Positions 1 to 5,917 are shown, numbered from the stretch's first letter. The stretch is DNA of 5,917 nt from Thermococcus sp. (GCA_021157445.1 JAGGWM010000028.1:1-5917); one strand, 5' to 3'. The notes: generated by a model not told the origin, from the letters alone. Numbers and translations are program-made.

Positions 1-477
1 AGTTATTAAAATGTGGGGCGGTTTTTTTGCCATTTTCTGCTTTTCGTAGCTTGATGTATCACTAGTCCTCACAACCACCCTTATCTCCGGCAACTCGTAT
101 CCAAACTCCTTGTAAACTTCCCTTATCTCCTTAAGAGGCTCCTCAAGGTTCCTCCTTATGTCGTTGTTCAAAGCCCTTAGGGGAGAAACGTAGAGAACGT
201 AGATTTGATCTTCAAGCTTGCCCTCCTTTCCAAGAAGAACAAGTTCGTTTATAGCGGCGAGAAAAGCTGATAAAGTTTTTCCACTACCGGTTGGTGAAGA
301 AATGAGAACGTTTTCTCCATTGTGGATTTCAACAACCGCATATCTCTGGGGAGGAGTGAATGTTCCAAATTTGCGCTTAAACCACTCTCCAATAGGTTTA
401 TCGAGTATTGCATAGATTTCCTCATCGCTGTATTCTCTACTTGCAAACCTTATCATTGCCCTTCGTTCATCATACAT
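1..477 (-). CDS. Lhr-family ATP-dependent helicase, N-terminal part (gene cut by window edge)
   Basis: The first 159 codons of a superfamily 2 DNA/RNA helicase; the rest lies beyond position 1. Reading the minus strand from ATG at 475-477 gives MYDERRAMIRFASREYSDEE. A Q-motif-like FTPPQRYA lies near residues 59-66. Walker A (motif I) SPTGSGKT sits around residues 81-88, followed by SAFLAAINEL. Motif Ia SPLRALNNDI is near residues 118-127, an Ib-like VRTSDTSSYEKQ near 136-147, and the fragment ends at PPHILIT, where Lhr proteins continue into a TPE motif. This motif series is typical of Lhr (large helicase-related) proteins, linked in archaea to nucleic acid unwinding and repair. The start is uncertain: an in-frame ATG at 454-456 (eighth codon) is also possible, and neither start has a strong Shine-Dalgarno site. 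The gene is divergent from the CxxC protein gene at 558. The family call is firm; the exact Lhr subgroup is not decided. Confidence 0.88.
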   Translation of the reverse strand, partial: MYDERRAMIRFASREYSDEEIYAILDKPIGEWFKRKFGTFTPPQRYAVVEIHNGENVLISSPTGSGKTLSAFLAAINELVLLGKEGKLEDQIYVLYVSPLRALNNDIRRNLEEPLKEIREVYKEFGYELPEIRVVVRTSDTSSYEKQKMAKKPPHILIT

Positions 478-482
478 ACCAG

Positions 483-530
483 AATTTTAAAAATTTTGAT
501 GCGATTATCGAACAAAATTATTTAAAAATA
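483..530. promoter_or_regulatory. Divergent AT-rich promoter region with TATA-like boxes
   Basis: The 80-bp spacer between the helicase and the small CxxC gene holds two archaeal TATA-like tracts: AATTTTAAAAATTTT (483-497) and ATTATTTAAAAATA (517-530). Both are nearly self-complementary in character, so direction is ambiguous. Using the usual archaeal distance of about 25 nt from TATA centre to transcription start, the right tract would give a very short leader for the plus-strand gene. It would give a leader of about 20 nt for the helicase ATG at 477. If the left tract serves the helicase, transcription would start inside the ATG at 477 region and favour the ATG at 456. No operator-like repeat is evident. 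Confidence 0.45.
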
Positions 531-547
531 CGAAACCAAACTCTAAC

Positions 548-551
548 GGAG
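548..551 (+). promoter_or_regulatory. Ribosome binding site of the CxxC gene
   Basis: GGAG with a 6-nt spacer to the ATG at 558. It decides the start against the longer open frame from 408. Confidence 0.6.
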
Positions 552-557
552 ATATCC

Positions 558-839
558 ATGGAGAAGCTTAAAAGGGCAGTTGAAGAGTTCAACAGACTCC
601 ACGGAAGTGAGGCCCAGGCAGAAATAATAGATGTAAAGAACGACGAAGTGATAATAGAATTTAAAGGCTCCTTCTGCAGGACCTGTGGGTTGTTTGACTA
701 TTTTGAGGACATCAAATGGGAGGCCATAGAGTTTGGCCTGCATGTGGAGTCAGTAGAGATTTTAGAAAGCGAGGAAGACTTTGAAAAAGGAAGATACGTG
801 GTAAAATACAAAATTCACGCCAAAGAGACAATTGAATAG
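558..839 (+). CDS. Small CxxC protein, NifU C-terminal-domain-like (function unknown)
   Basis: A 93-residue acidic, soluble protein. I chose the ATG at 558 because GGAG at 548-551 sits 6 nt upstream; the frame is open further back to an ATG at 408, but that stretch overlaps the helicase gene and has low-quality sequence. Predicted layout: helix (residues 1-16, MEKLKRAVEEFNRLHG), two strands (about 20-36, AEIIDVKNDEVIIEFKG), a CRTC motif (C40, C43), a helix (about 44-60), then strands with VESVEIL and YVVKYKIHA. This strand-strand-G-x-C-xx-C-helix-strand order resembles the NifU C-terminal domain (Nfu), where a CxxC binds an Fe-S cluster for transfer. The resemblance is by pattern only, and the motif lacks the usual CxGCP. 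The domain could instead bind zinc or be a thiol redox module. It has no signal peptide or membrane segment. The final 25 bp overlap the convergent permease gene. Confidence 0.75.
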   Translation: MEKLKRAVEEFNRLHGSEAQAEIIDVKNDEVIIEFKGSFCRTCGLFDYFEDIKWEAIEFGLHVESVEILESEEDFEKGRYVVKYKIHAKETIE

Positions 840-1924
840 AGGAAAAGCATGAGAAAAACCAATCCGGAGAAGTAAGCTACTGAATGTGGCACACCAAAGT
901 GGAAGCTGTCATGTTTCCCTTTTGCCTTTAGGTACATCGCCGTTGGCAGTATTCCAGCGTATATTATTCCGCCAAAAGTGCCGGCAAGCCATAGGGCGTT
1001 TACAAAGCTGTTAAGTCCGAGGAAGTATACCAGCAGTGGGGGGAATACCGTTAACATCCATGCATAAACCTTCTTTATTTTTAGAACTTCTTTTATGTTG
1101 CCCATTTCTGAGAGAGTAAGGCCTATGTAGCTTGTACCTATTGCAACAAGGGGCAGAATAAGACCCAAAATTCTACCTAAATTTCCATACAACCTTTCAA
1201 GTGCACTTGTTGCGAGTTCCGGCGTATTTGGGCCAAAAGCCCCTACAAATGAAAGAACAAATAACGCGTAAAAGACCATTGGAACGAGGAAACCTATGAA
1301 GACCGCTTTTGCGGTGGTTTTTACATCTTCCAGTCCTCTTAGAAGCTCCGGAATCAGCATATGCGCAACATAGGCAAACATTGCAACTCCTACCCCTCTC
1401 AGAGCGGCTGAATAGTCTATTTGAGTTAGGTTTCTTCCGTCGATTCTCCCAATAATGAGGCCTACAGAAAGTGCAAGGACAGCCAACAAAATTCCTGTGA
1501 GAGCCAACTCCGCCTCACCCGAAACCTTGAGACCCATATATACTATCAGGCTCATTATAGCCCAGAAAACAATTGCGGCAATTTCAGTCCTAATTCCAAA
1601 TAAGGAGGATATTATCTGGGCGCTTCCAGCAATATAGGCAATGAGTGCTCCGTATGCTATGAATCCTATGCTCAGAAACATCAAAACTTCACCTGCTTTT
1701 CCCAGATGCTCTTCGGTAAGCTTTGATATACTCTTTCCCGGACTCTTGGAAGCAACTTCCAGGACAAAGAGAGCAGTTAAAAGCGTCATCAATCCCGTCA
1801 TGATCACAACAACAACTCCAAGAATCCCTGCATCTTTCAACGCATACGGTAAGCCCAACACACCTGCCCCGATTTGAGTTCCTATAAGCATTGCACTTGC
1901 TTCGGCCAACGTTAGCCTCTTCAT
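815..1924 (-). CDS. Amino acid permease, APC superfamily (aromatic/hydroxy amino acid type)
   Basis: A 369-residue integral membrane protein with about 11 hydrophobic segments and short loops. Near the N-terminus it carries GTQIGAGVLGLPYAL (residues 15-29), the unwound first-helix motif of the tryptophan/tyrosine permease (HAAAP) branch of the APC superfamily. FAYVAHMLIPELLRG (183-197) and the late GTSYIGLTLSE segment (263-273) also fit this branch. It should import an amino acid across the cytoplasmic membrane by cation symport; substrate cannot be read from the sequence. The frame is open up to an ATG at 2026, but I place the start at 1924 because GGTGAT (1928-1933) precedes it, the protein then begins right at the family's N-terminus, and the extra 34 residues match nothing. 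It is 105 nt from wtpC and likely has its own promoter. Its last 25 bp overlap the CxxC gene on the other strand. Confidence 0.88.
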   Translation of the reverse strand: MKRLTLAEASAMLIGTQIGAGVLGLPYALKDAGILGVVVVIMTGLMTLLTALFVLEVASKSPGKSISKLTEEHLGKAGEVLMFLSIGFIAYGALIAYIAGSAQIISSLFGIRTEIAAIVFWAIMSLIVYMGLKVSGEAELALTGILLAVLALSVGLIIGRIDGRNLTQIDYSAALRGVGVAMFAYVAHMLIPELLRGLEDVKTTAKAVFIGFLVPMVFYALFVLSFVGAFGPNTPELATSALERLYGNLGRILGLILPLVAIGTSYIGLTLSEMGNIKEVLKIKKVYAWMLTVFPPLLVYFLGLNSFVNALWLAGTFGGIIYAGILPTAMYLKAKGKHDSFHFGVPHSVAYFSGLVFLMLFLYSIVSLA

Positions 1925-1927
1925 GCC

Positions 1928-1933
1928 ATCACC
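1928..1933 (-). promoter_or_regulatory. Ribosome binding site of the permease gene
   Basis: GGTGAT, 3 nt before the ATG at 1924 on the minus strand. The same box and spacing precede wtpC. It supports the shorter permease start over the upstream ATG at 2026. Confidence 0.65.
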
Positions 1934-1951
1934 AATTGCAAAAGGACTTTC

Positions 1952-1980
1952 AAATATAAAAAGATTTGCTATATGTAAAG
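1952..1980 (-). promoter_or_regulatory. Candidate TATA boxes for the permease
   Basis: On the minus strand this stretch reads CTTTACATATAG followed by CTTTTTATATTTG. The first tract (about 1969-1980) would put the transcription start near 1948 and leave a leader of about 24 nt that includes the GGTGAT site. The second tract (about 1952-1963) would give a leader too short to contain the whole site. I favour the first. It implies that the permease is a separate transcription unit from the wtp cluster. Confidence 0.4.
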
Positions 1981-2010
1981 AAAAAGCCGTCAAAAGACAA
2001 GTAAAAGCAC
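1976..2010 (-). terminator. Possible T-rich terminator of the wtp cluster
   Basis: About 20 nt past the wtpC stop the minus strand has three pyrimidine-rich runs (GCTTTTAC, GTCTTTTG, GGCTTTTTCTTT). Archaeal RNA polymerase ends transcription at T-runs without needing a hairpin. The runs are broken, so this is tentative, and the region overlaps the proposed permease promoter. Confidence 0.35.
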
Positions 2011-2011
2011 T

Positions 2012-2027
2012 TATGCATACCTGCATA
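2012..2027. repeat. Short inverted repeat just after wtpC
   Basis: TATGCA-TACC-TGCATA: two perfect 6-bp arms around a 4-bp centre, 2 bp beyond the wtpC stop codon and about 90-100 bp upstream of the permease start. It could be a protein-binding operator or a small mRNA hairpin at the 3' end of the wtp transcript. Chance is not excluded for arms of this length. Confidence 0.4.
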
Positions 2028-2029
2028 CA

Positions 2030-3064
2030 TTAGAAGACATGAATCGCCGTTGCTTTAAAGCTCAGGTAAACTTCTTTTCCCTCTTCAATCCCCATCTCTA
2101 TGAGAGAAGAACGGGTGATAAATGCTCTAAGTTGAATTACACCAACATCAAGAGTTAGCCTCGCCAATGAACCTAAATCCTCAACTGCCAAAACTCTGGC
2201 CTTGAATTCATTCCTTGCAGAGCTCTTTATGGGTTCACTGGATATCACAATGTCTTCTGGCCTGATGCCAATCCTCACCTTCCCCTTAACCTCGATGGGC
2301 AGCTCTATTGAAATTCCGTTTGTTCTTAAAATCCTTCCCTCCGCAATGCCTTCAATTATGTTCTCAAACCCGAGAAACTTGGCTACCTCCTCATTTTTGG
2401 GCTTGGAAAAAACCTCTCTAACATCCCCAGTTTGAATTAACGTTCCGTTAAGCATAACTCCTACCCTGTCCCCCAAGCTGACAGCCTCTTCAAAGGAATG
2501 CGTTACGTGCAAAGCCGTAAAGTTAAGCTCTTTTCTCCAGCGTTTCATCTCTTGAATGAGCTTAGCCCTCGTTTGAGGATCCAAGTTCGCAAAGGGCTCG
2601 TCAAGGAGTATAACCCTTGGCTCCAATATTAGAGCCCTTGCAATAGCTACTCTCTGAGCCTCACCGCCGCTAAGTGTTTCCGGTTTTCTATGTAGGAGGT
2701 GTGAGATCTCAAGGGTCTCTGCAATTTCCCTGATTCTCTTATCAATTTCGTTTTTTGGAATTTTCCTAAGCCTTAATCCATAGGCTATGTTGTCGTAAAC
2801 CTTCATGTGGGGAAAGAGAGCATAGTTCTGTGGAATATAGGCTAAGTCCCTCTTTTCTGGAGGAAGAAAAGTTATATCTTTTCCATCCATAAAGATCCTC
2901 CCTGAATCCGGGACGAATATCCCGGCGATAAGCTCAAGGAGAAGGGTCTTCCCAGCACCGCTAGGGCCCAAAATTATGAAATATTCATTCTTTTTAACTT
3001 CAAAGCTGATATCCCTAAGTCTAAACTCTCTCCAATCCTTTGAGATAGATTTAACTTCAAGCAT
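2030..3064 (-). CDS. wtpC: Tungstate/molybdate ABC transporter ATP-binding protein WtpC
   Basis: The 344-residue ATPase that powers tungstate (and molybdate) import with WtpA and WtpB on the cytoplasmic face of the membrane. All nucleotide-binding elements are intact: Walker A GPSGAGKT (33-40), Q-loop Q79 in [12 protein letters not shown], signature LSGGEAQ (131-137), Walker B VILLDEP (151-157), D-loop NLD (160-162) and H-loop H189. The C-terminal part (about 235-344) includes a TOBE-type domain with GIRPEDI (266-272), usual for oxyanion and sugar importer ATPases and possibly involved in substrate-sensing inhibition. Sequence and length match Pyrococcus WtpC as I remember it. The start at 3064 has GGTGAT 3 nt upstream. 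It lies 4 nt after the Toprim gene, not next to wtpB as in Pyrococcus, so its expression depends on reading through the two inserted genes unless an unseen internal promoter exists. Confidence 0.93.
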   Translation of the reverse strand: MLEVKSISKDWREFRLRDISFEVKKNEYFIILGPSGAGKTLLLELIAGIFVPDSGRIFMDGKDITFLPPEKRDLAYIPQNYALFPHMKVYDNIAYGLRLRKIPKNEIDKRIREIAETLEISHLLHRKPETLSGGEAQRVAIARALILEPRVILLDEPFANLDPQTRAKLIQEMKRWRKELNFTALHVTHSFEEAVSLGDRVGVMLNGTLIQTGDVREVFSKPKNEEVAKFLGFENIIEGIAEGRILRTNGISIELPIEVKGKVRIGIRPEDIVISSEPIKSSARNEFKARVLAVEDLGSLARLTLDVGVIQLRAFITRSSLIEMGIEEGKEVYLSFKATAIHVF

Positions 3065-3067
3065 GAC

Positions 3068-3075
3068 ATCACCTT
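3068..3075 (-). promoter_or_regulatory. Ribosome binding site of wtpC, overlapping the upstream stop codon
   Basis: AAGGTGAT on the minus strand contains the TGA stop (3069-3071) of the Toprim gene and lies 3 nt before the wtpC ATG. Termination and re-initiation at this point should couple translation of the two genes. Confidence 0.7.
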
Positions 3076-3782
3076 GTTATTTTGTCGAGGAACTCTTTTA
3101 GACCCGTCCCTTCGAGAAATTCCTTCATAAGCTTTGGCTTTTCATTAATCAATTTTCCAGTGAATTCTTTATAGAGCCCAGACATTGAGTCTCCGTCATA
3201 TTCTTTGGCAATAGCGAGAACATGCATAATATCTTTGGGCTTAAGCTTTCTCTGGGCATCCTCTTTAAGCTGATTTAAAGAACGCTCAAACTGTGATAAT
3301 GTGCTCTCCTTTTCTGCAAGTGCTGTGAGTAAAAGTTCAAGCTCTTTCTTTTTCTCAATGTTGGGATTGTCAATGTTTATATTGCCAAGGCCAAATGGTA
3401 TAATCTCAATCTCCCCAACCCACAAGGAATCCCCTTTTACAACTGGATGGGAATGTCTAAGGGAACTTTTTGCCCACTCCATAATATTCTGGGTGGTATC
3501 TATATCCCTCACCACACCAACTTTATGGAGTTCTACCCTATGGAAATTCGCCCACGAAAGTATGTTTTTAAGAACTCGTTTCATTCTGTTTTTATCTTGG
3601 GCATTAATGAGAGCGATAACAGTGTCCCCCTTCTTGAATGTGATAGGAGGTAAATTAAATCCAGTCTCACCAAGCCCTTCTATTTCAACTTTCTCCTTTT
3701 TAAAACCATAAACGTTCTCGATTAAAGTTTCAAAGAAGGCCTTGTCTGTTGGCCCTTCAACGAGTAATAGGTTGAGTTTCAT
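3069..3782 (-). CDS. Toprim-fold protein (DUF3226/OLD-nuclease-like), partner of the adjacent ATPase
   Basis: A 237-residue soluble protein. Its N-terminus, [20 protein letters not shown] (residues 5-24), is the Toprim first strand with catalytic-type Glu (E9) and following G-x-x-[11 protein letters not shown] (88-97) supplies the DxD pair (D93, D95) that binds metal in Toprim enzymes. [11 protein letters not shown] (125-135) is a further strand-turn as in DUF3226 and OLD-type proteins. Residues 142-182 are charged and helical. A C-terminal block ([17 protein letters not shown], 181-197) is likely helical. The acidic metal-site residues look intact, so nuclease activity is plausible, although some Toprim proteins of this group are uncharacterised. 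It follows the ATPase gene by 3 nt, with AGGGGATGA as ribosome site. A separate ATPase-then-Toprim pair recalls AriA/AriB of PARIS and split OLD systems; substrate and role are unknown. Confidence 0.8.
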   Translation of the reverse strand: MKLNLLLVEGPTDKAFFETLIENVYGFKKEKVEIEGLGETGFNLPPITFKKGDTVIALINAQDKNRMKRVLKNILSWANFHRVELHKVGVVRDIDTTQNIMEWAKSSLRHSHPVVKGDSLWVGEIEIIPFGLGNINIDNPNIEKKKELELLLTALAEKESTLSQFERSLNQLKEDAQRKLKPKDIMHVLAIAKEYDGDSMSGLYKEFTGKLINEKPKLMKEFLEGTGLKEFLDKITR

Positions 3783-3785
3783 GGT

Positions 3786-3795
3786 TCATCCCCTT
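3786..3795 (-). promoter_or_regulatory. Ribosome binding site of the Toprim gene, overlapping the ATPase stop codon
   Basis: AAGGGGATGA on the minus strand includes the ATPase TGA stop (3786-3788); the GGGGA core is 6 nt from the ATG at 3782. This arrangement suggests translational coupling and a fixed ratio of the two proteins. Confidence 0.65.
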
Positions 3796-4787
3796 AGATC
3801 AATCCCAAGGTCTTCCCTTAATTCTTTAGCGTTTTCAAATGTCTCAATGCTATGTGTTAGCTTTCCATTTTTACGCTTCATGTAAATAACCCTGCCATCG
3901 ATTCTAGCCTTGATACCCTCTTCAAGGAGCATGTCAATAAGCTCGAGACTGTGAGTAGTGAGGAAGACCTGAACGTTGTTTTCTTTTGCTCCCTTAATGA
4001 GAGTTTGCGCCATAATTCTCAGAGATTTTGGATGGTGGAAGGCTTCTGCAGAGTCAATGAGAAGATAGCCATCCTTTAAAAGTGCCGAGAGAAAGGCAAT
4101 AATCATAGCATTTTTGAAGCCCTCGCCCATGAGGTAGTATGGATAAACCCCATATTTTGTTTCCACATGGAGTACCCACCGGTTTACTTTAAAAAGCGGG
4201 CTGAACCCTTCAATTTCTGGATAGGCAACACTAAGTATTTCAACACTTTTCTTCACAACTTTTTGCTCATATGCGTAGGAGTATAAACTCTCGACGTAGC
4301 CGAACCTCCTAAGTGCCAATGGTGTCAAAAATTCAAATCTCGCATCGGGGGTGAATTTTGATGAGAGCATAAAGCTCGAAAACACCCTATCATCTATTAA
4401 TCTAAAATTGTCTAACTGGGCGTTTAGCAGAGATTCGTTTTCTTTAATTAGCTTTGCATCGAGTATAACCTTATGAATGTTGTTCAAAGCAAGCGTTAGA
4501 GATTCATTATTATCTTTTATAGCACCAACCTTGAGAACTCGAGATTCTTTGTGAAACAAATCTTCTATAGCTTGTTCTCCATACCATCCTCTCCATATCA
4601 GAATCCCCTGCAGAGTCTCCTTAAATGACTGATTACCATTACATGCACCCAGTAGAAGTGCAAGAGCCTCAAGAACGCTTGACTTGGATGAATTGTTTTT
4701 TCCCACAATCACATTAACCTGCCCAAGATTTTCAAGTTCCAAACTCTTAATTCCCCTAAAGTTCTCAATCTTAAGGTGGCTTATCAT
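3786..4787 (-). CDS. OLD/AriA-like AAA (ABC-type) ATPase with altered nucleotide-site motifs
   Basis: A 333-residue ATPase of the SMC/Rad50/OLD type (AAA_15/AAA_21-like). The N-terminus ISHLKIENFRGIKSLELENLG is the characteristic opening, followed by Walker A GKNNSSKSSVLEAL (residues 29-42), a middle insert of about 150 residues with low similarity to anything I know, a signature-like LMGEGFKNA (219-227), Walker B YLLIDSAEAFHHP (241-253) and switch histidine in FLTTHSLELIDML (275-287). Two deviations stand out: Ser replaces the last Gly of GxxxxGK, and Ser follows the Walker B Asp where Glu is usual; a Glu remains two residues later. It has no Toprim domain itself; that is encoded by the next gene. 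I start it at 4787 because GGAGG is 8 nt upstream; an ATG at 4793 adds two residues but abuts the ribosome site. It lies directly downstream of wtpB. Function is inferred only. Confidence 0.82.
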   Translation of the reverse strand: MISHLKIENFRGIKSLELENLGQVNVIVGKNNSSKSSVLEALALLLGACNGNQSFKETLQGILIWRGWYGEQAIEDLFHKESRVLKVGAIKDNNESLTLALNNIHKVILDAKLIKENESLLNAQLDNFRLIDDRVFSSFMLSSKFTPDARFEFLTPLALRRFGYVESLYSYAYEQKVVKKSVEILSVAYPEIEGFSPLFKVNRWVLHVETKYGVYPYYLMGEGFKNAMIIAFLSALLKDGYLLIDSAEAFHHPKSLRIMAQTLIKGAKENNVQVFLTTHSLELIDMLLEEGIKARIDGRVIYMKRKNGKLTHSIETFENAKELREDLGIDLRG

Positions 4788-4834
4788 TCGCATCCCCTCC
4801 TAATTCTTTGAGTTTCTCAATCTTAAAGCTTATC
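4756..4834. repeat. Imperfect direct repeat at the wtpB/ATPase junction
   Basis: TTCTCAATCTTAA occurs twice in direct orientation, at 4762-4774 (inside the ATPase start) and 4814-4826 (between the wtpB stop and the ATPase). The similarity extends to CTTATC on the right of each copy (4780-4785 and 4829-4834), with a 3-nt length difference between. On the minus strand the copies would encode ISHLKIEN and ISFKIEK in different frames. The upstream copy is not part of a start-bearing gene. Confidence 0.6.
4794..4800 (-). promoter_or_regulatory. Ribosome binding site of the ATPase gene
   Basis: GGAGGGG directly precedes the ATG at 4793 with no spacer, but its GGAGG core is 8 nt from the in-frame ATG at 4787. 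Spacing therefore favours 4787 as the true start. Confidence 0.65.
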
Positions 4835-4836
4835 TT

Positions 4837-5580
4837 TCACTGCTTTGACCTCCCCACAAACCACCTTAAAATAACAAAGATGCTAAGGCTTAGCAACACC
4901 AAGATAACTGAAATCGGCCTTGAAGCTCTCAAACCGTAGTTGTTGAAGTACTCCATAACCAGAATCTGCGCAGTTTTTGGATAATAAGCGATAATAAGGA
5001 TTGCTCCCACTTCGCTTATCGCCCTCGCCCACGTCATTATGGCACCGCTTAAAATAGAAGGCATTGCAATTGGAATAGATACTGTAAAGAATGCTTTCAG
5101 CTTAGTTGCCCCTAAGGTTCTTGCTACATGCTCAAGCTTTTCATCTACAGCCAAAAATCCATCCCTAGCGGCATTGATCGTAAAAGGGGCAGAAACAAAG
5201 AGCATTGCCATGATTATTCCCAAATAGCTGTCGAGAATCCTGTTTGAAAAGGTCACGAGAAGCATTATGCCAACAACAGAGTGAGGGATTACAATCGGAA
5301 CATCAACAACAGCCTGAACAAAGCTTTTACCCTTAAAGTTTTTTCTTGCGAGAATATAGCCCAGAGGAACACCAAAGAATAAAGAGAGCAACATTGTAGC
5401 CGTTGAAGTGATAAGTGAATTTCTAAGGGCAGTTAAAACAAGCTCATCCTGCAATGCTTTACTCAACATCTCCCAATCTAAAAGCTGCTTGCTTATAATA
5501 ACAACTAAAGGCAAAAGGATGTACAAAATCATAAAAGTGCCAATCAATGCAAAAAATGCAGTTACATAGTCACGCTTCAT
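4837..5580 (-). CDS. wtpB: Tungstate/molybdate ABC transporter permease WtpB
   Basis: The 247-residue membrane channel subunit of the tungstate importer. It has six likely membrane segments (roughly residues 8-31, 52-75, 88-112, 118-136, 172-199 and 222-242). The cytoplasmic coupling helix is clear as the EAA-type motif [25 protein letters not shown], residues 150-174, with G157 and the I-P pair at 169-170; this docks on Wtp[18 protein letters not shown] (92-108) and [17 protein letters not shown] (211-227) are nearly as I remember them in Pyrococcus WtpB. Length is normal. The ATG at 5580 has AGGTGA 4 nt upstream, and the gene follows wtpA by 32 nt. Downstream comes the ATPase gene, not the expected wtpC. 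Confidence 0.93.
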   Translation of the reverse strand: MKRDYVTAFFALIGTFMILYILLPLVVIISKQLLDWEMLSKALQDELVLTALRNSLITSTATMLLSLFFGVPLGYILARKNFKGKSFVQAVVDVPIVIPHSVVGIMLLVTFSNRILDSYLGIIMAMLFVSAPFTINAARDGFLAVDEKLEHVARTLGATKLKAFFTVSIPIAMPSILSGAIMTWARAISEVGAILIIAYYPKTAQILVMEYFNNYGLRASRPISVILVLLSLSIFVILRWFVGRSKQ

Positions 5581-5584
5581 ATAT

Positions 5585-5592
5585 TCACCTCT
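5585..5592 (-). promoter_or_regulatory. Ribosome binding site of wtpB
   Basis: AGAGGTGA-like sequence on the minus strand, with the GGTGA core 4 nt before the ATG at 5580. It lies in the short wtpA-wtpB spacer, which shows no obvious promoter or terminator. Confidence 0.6.
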
Positions 5593-5612
5593 CTGAAAAG
5601 AAAATAAAAAGT

Positions 5613-5917
<305 letters not shown>

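Noticed and set aside
408..557. Fifty-codon upstream extension of the CxxC gene frame
   Set aside because: It overlaps the helicase start on the other strand and the promoter region, has no ribosome site, and the downstream ATG at 558 has GGAG at good spacing.
1455..1877. Two plus-strand open frames inside the permease region
   Set aside because: Both are antisense to a clear membrane transporter gene and show no motif or convincing ribosome site.
1925..2026. N-terminal extension of the permease to an ATG at 2026
   Set aside because: It would add 34 residues before the family's normal N-terminus, runs through the T-rich and TATA-like tracts, and the ATG at 1924 has a GGTGAT site.
3301..3711. 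136-codon open frame on the plus strand
   Set aside because: It is antisense to the Toprim gene, rich in Ser and Phe as expected for a shadow frame, and has no recognisable motif.
4756..4834. Direct repeat as a CRISPR or transposon target-site duplication
   Set aside because: There are only two imperfect copies about 52 nt apart with no array, no transposase and no terminal inverted repeats; a simple duplication is more likely.

Overview
The window looks like a chromosomal segment of a hyperthermophilic archaeon of the Thermococcales (Pyrococcus/Thermococcus/Palaeococcus). The basis is recognisable WtpA, WtpB and WtpC proteins of the Pyrococcus tungstate transporter type, an archaeal Lhr-type helicase, GGTGA-type Shine-Dalgarno (SD) sites and AT-rich TATA-like boxes. 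Species cannot be named from sequence alone.

Layout. (1) 1-477, minus: the N-terminal 159 codons of an Lhr-family superfamily 2 helicase, running off the left edge. (2) 558-839, plus: a 93-residue protein with one CxxC motif in a NifU-C-terminal-like context, divergent from the helicase across an 80-bp AT-rich spacer. (3) 815-1924, minus: an APC-superfamily amino acid permease (aromatic/hydroxy amino acid type) whose 3' end overlaps gene 2 tail to tail by 25 bp. (4) 2030 to the right edge, minus: one tightly packed cluster read right to left, namely wtpA (3' third only), wtpB, an OLD-like AAA/ABC-type ATPase, a small Toprim-fold protein, and wtpC.

The notable point is the cluster order. From knowledge of Pyrococcus, wtpA-wtpB-wtpC normally sit together as periplasmic-type binding protein, permease and ATPase of one tungstate/molybdate importer. 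Here two unrelated genes lie between permease and ATPase. They encode an ATPase with SMC/OLD-type motifs and, 3-4 nt further on, a Toprim protein (N-terminal Glu, then DxD). This gene order and domain split resemble two-gene ATPase/Toprim immune systems such as PARIS (AriA/AriB) and split OLD/Gabija-like nucleases. The ATPase has a changed Walker A (GKNNSSKSS) and lacks the usual acidic residue after the Walker B Asp (IDSAE). Junctions are very tight: the SD of the Toprim gene overlaps the ATPase stop codon and the SD of wtpC overlaps the Toprim stop codon, so the pair should be co-expressed with the tungstate transporter. A defence role is inference.

There is no gene-free stretch over 300 bp. 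I saw no tRNA, rRNA, CRISPR array or insertion sequence.
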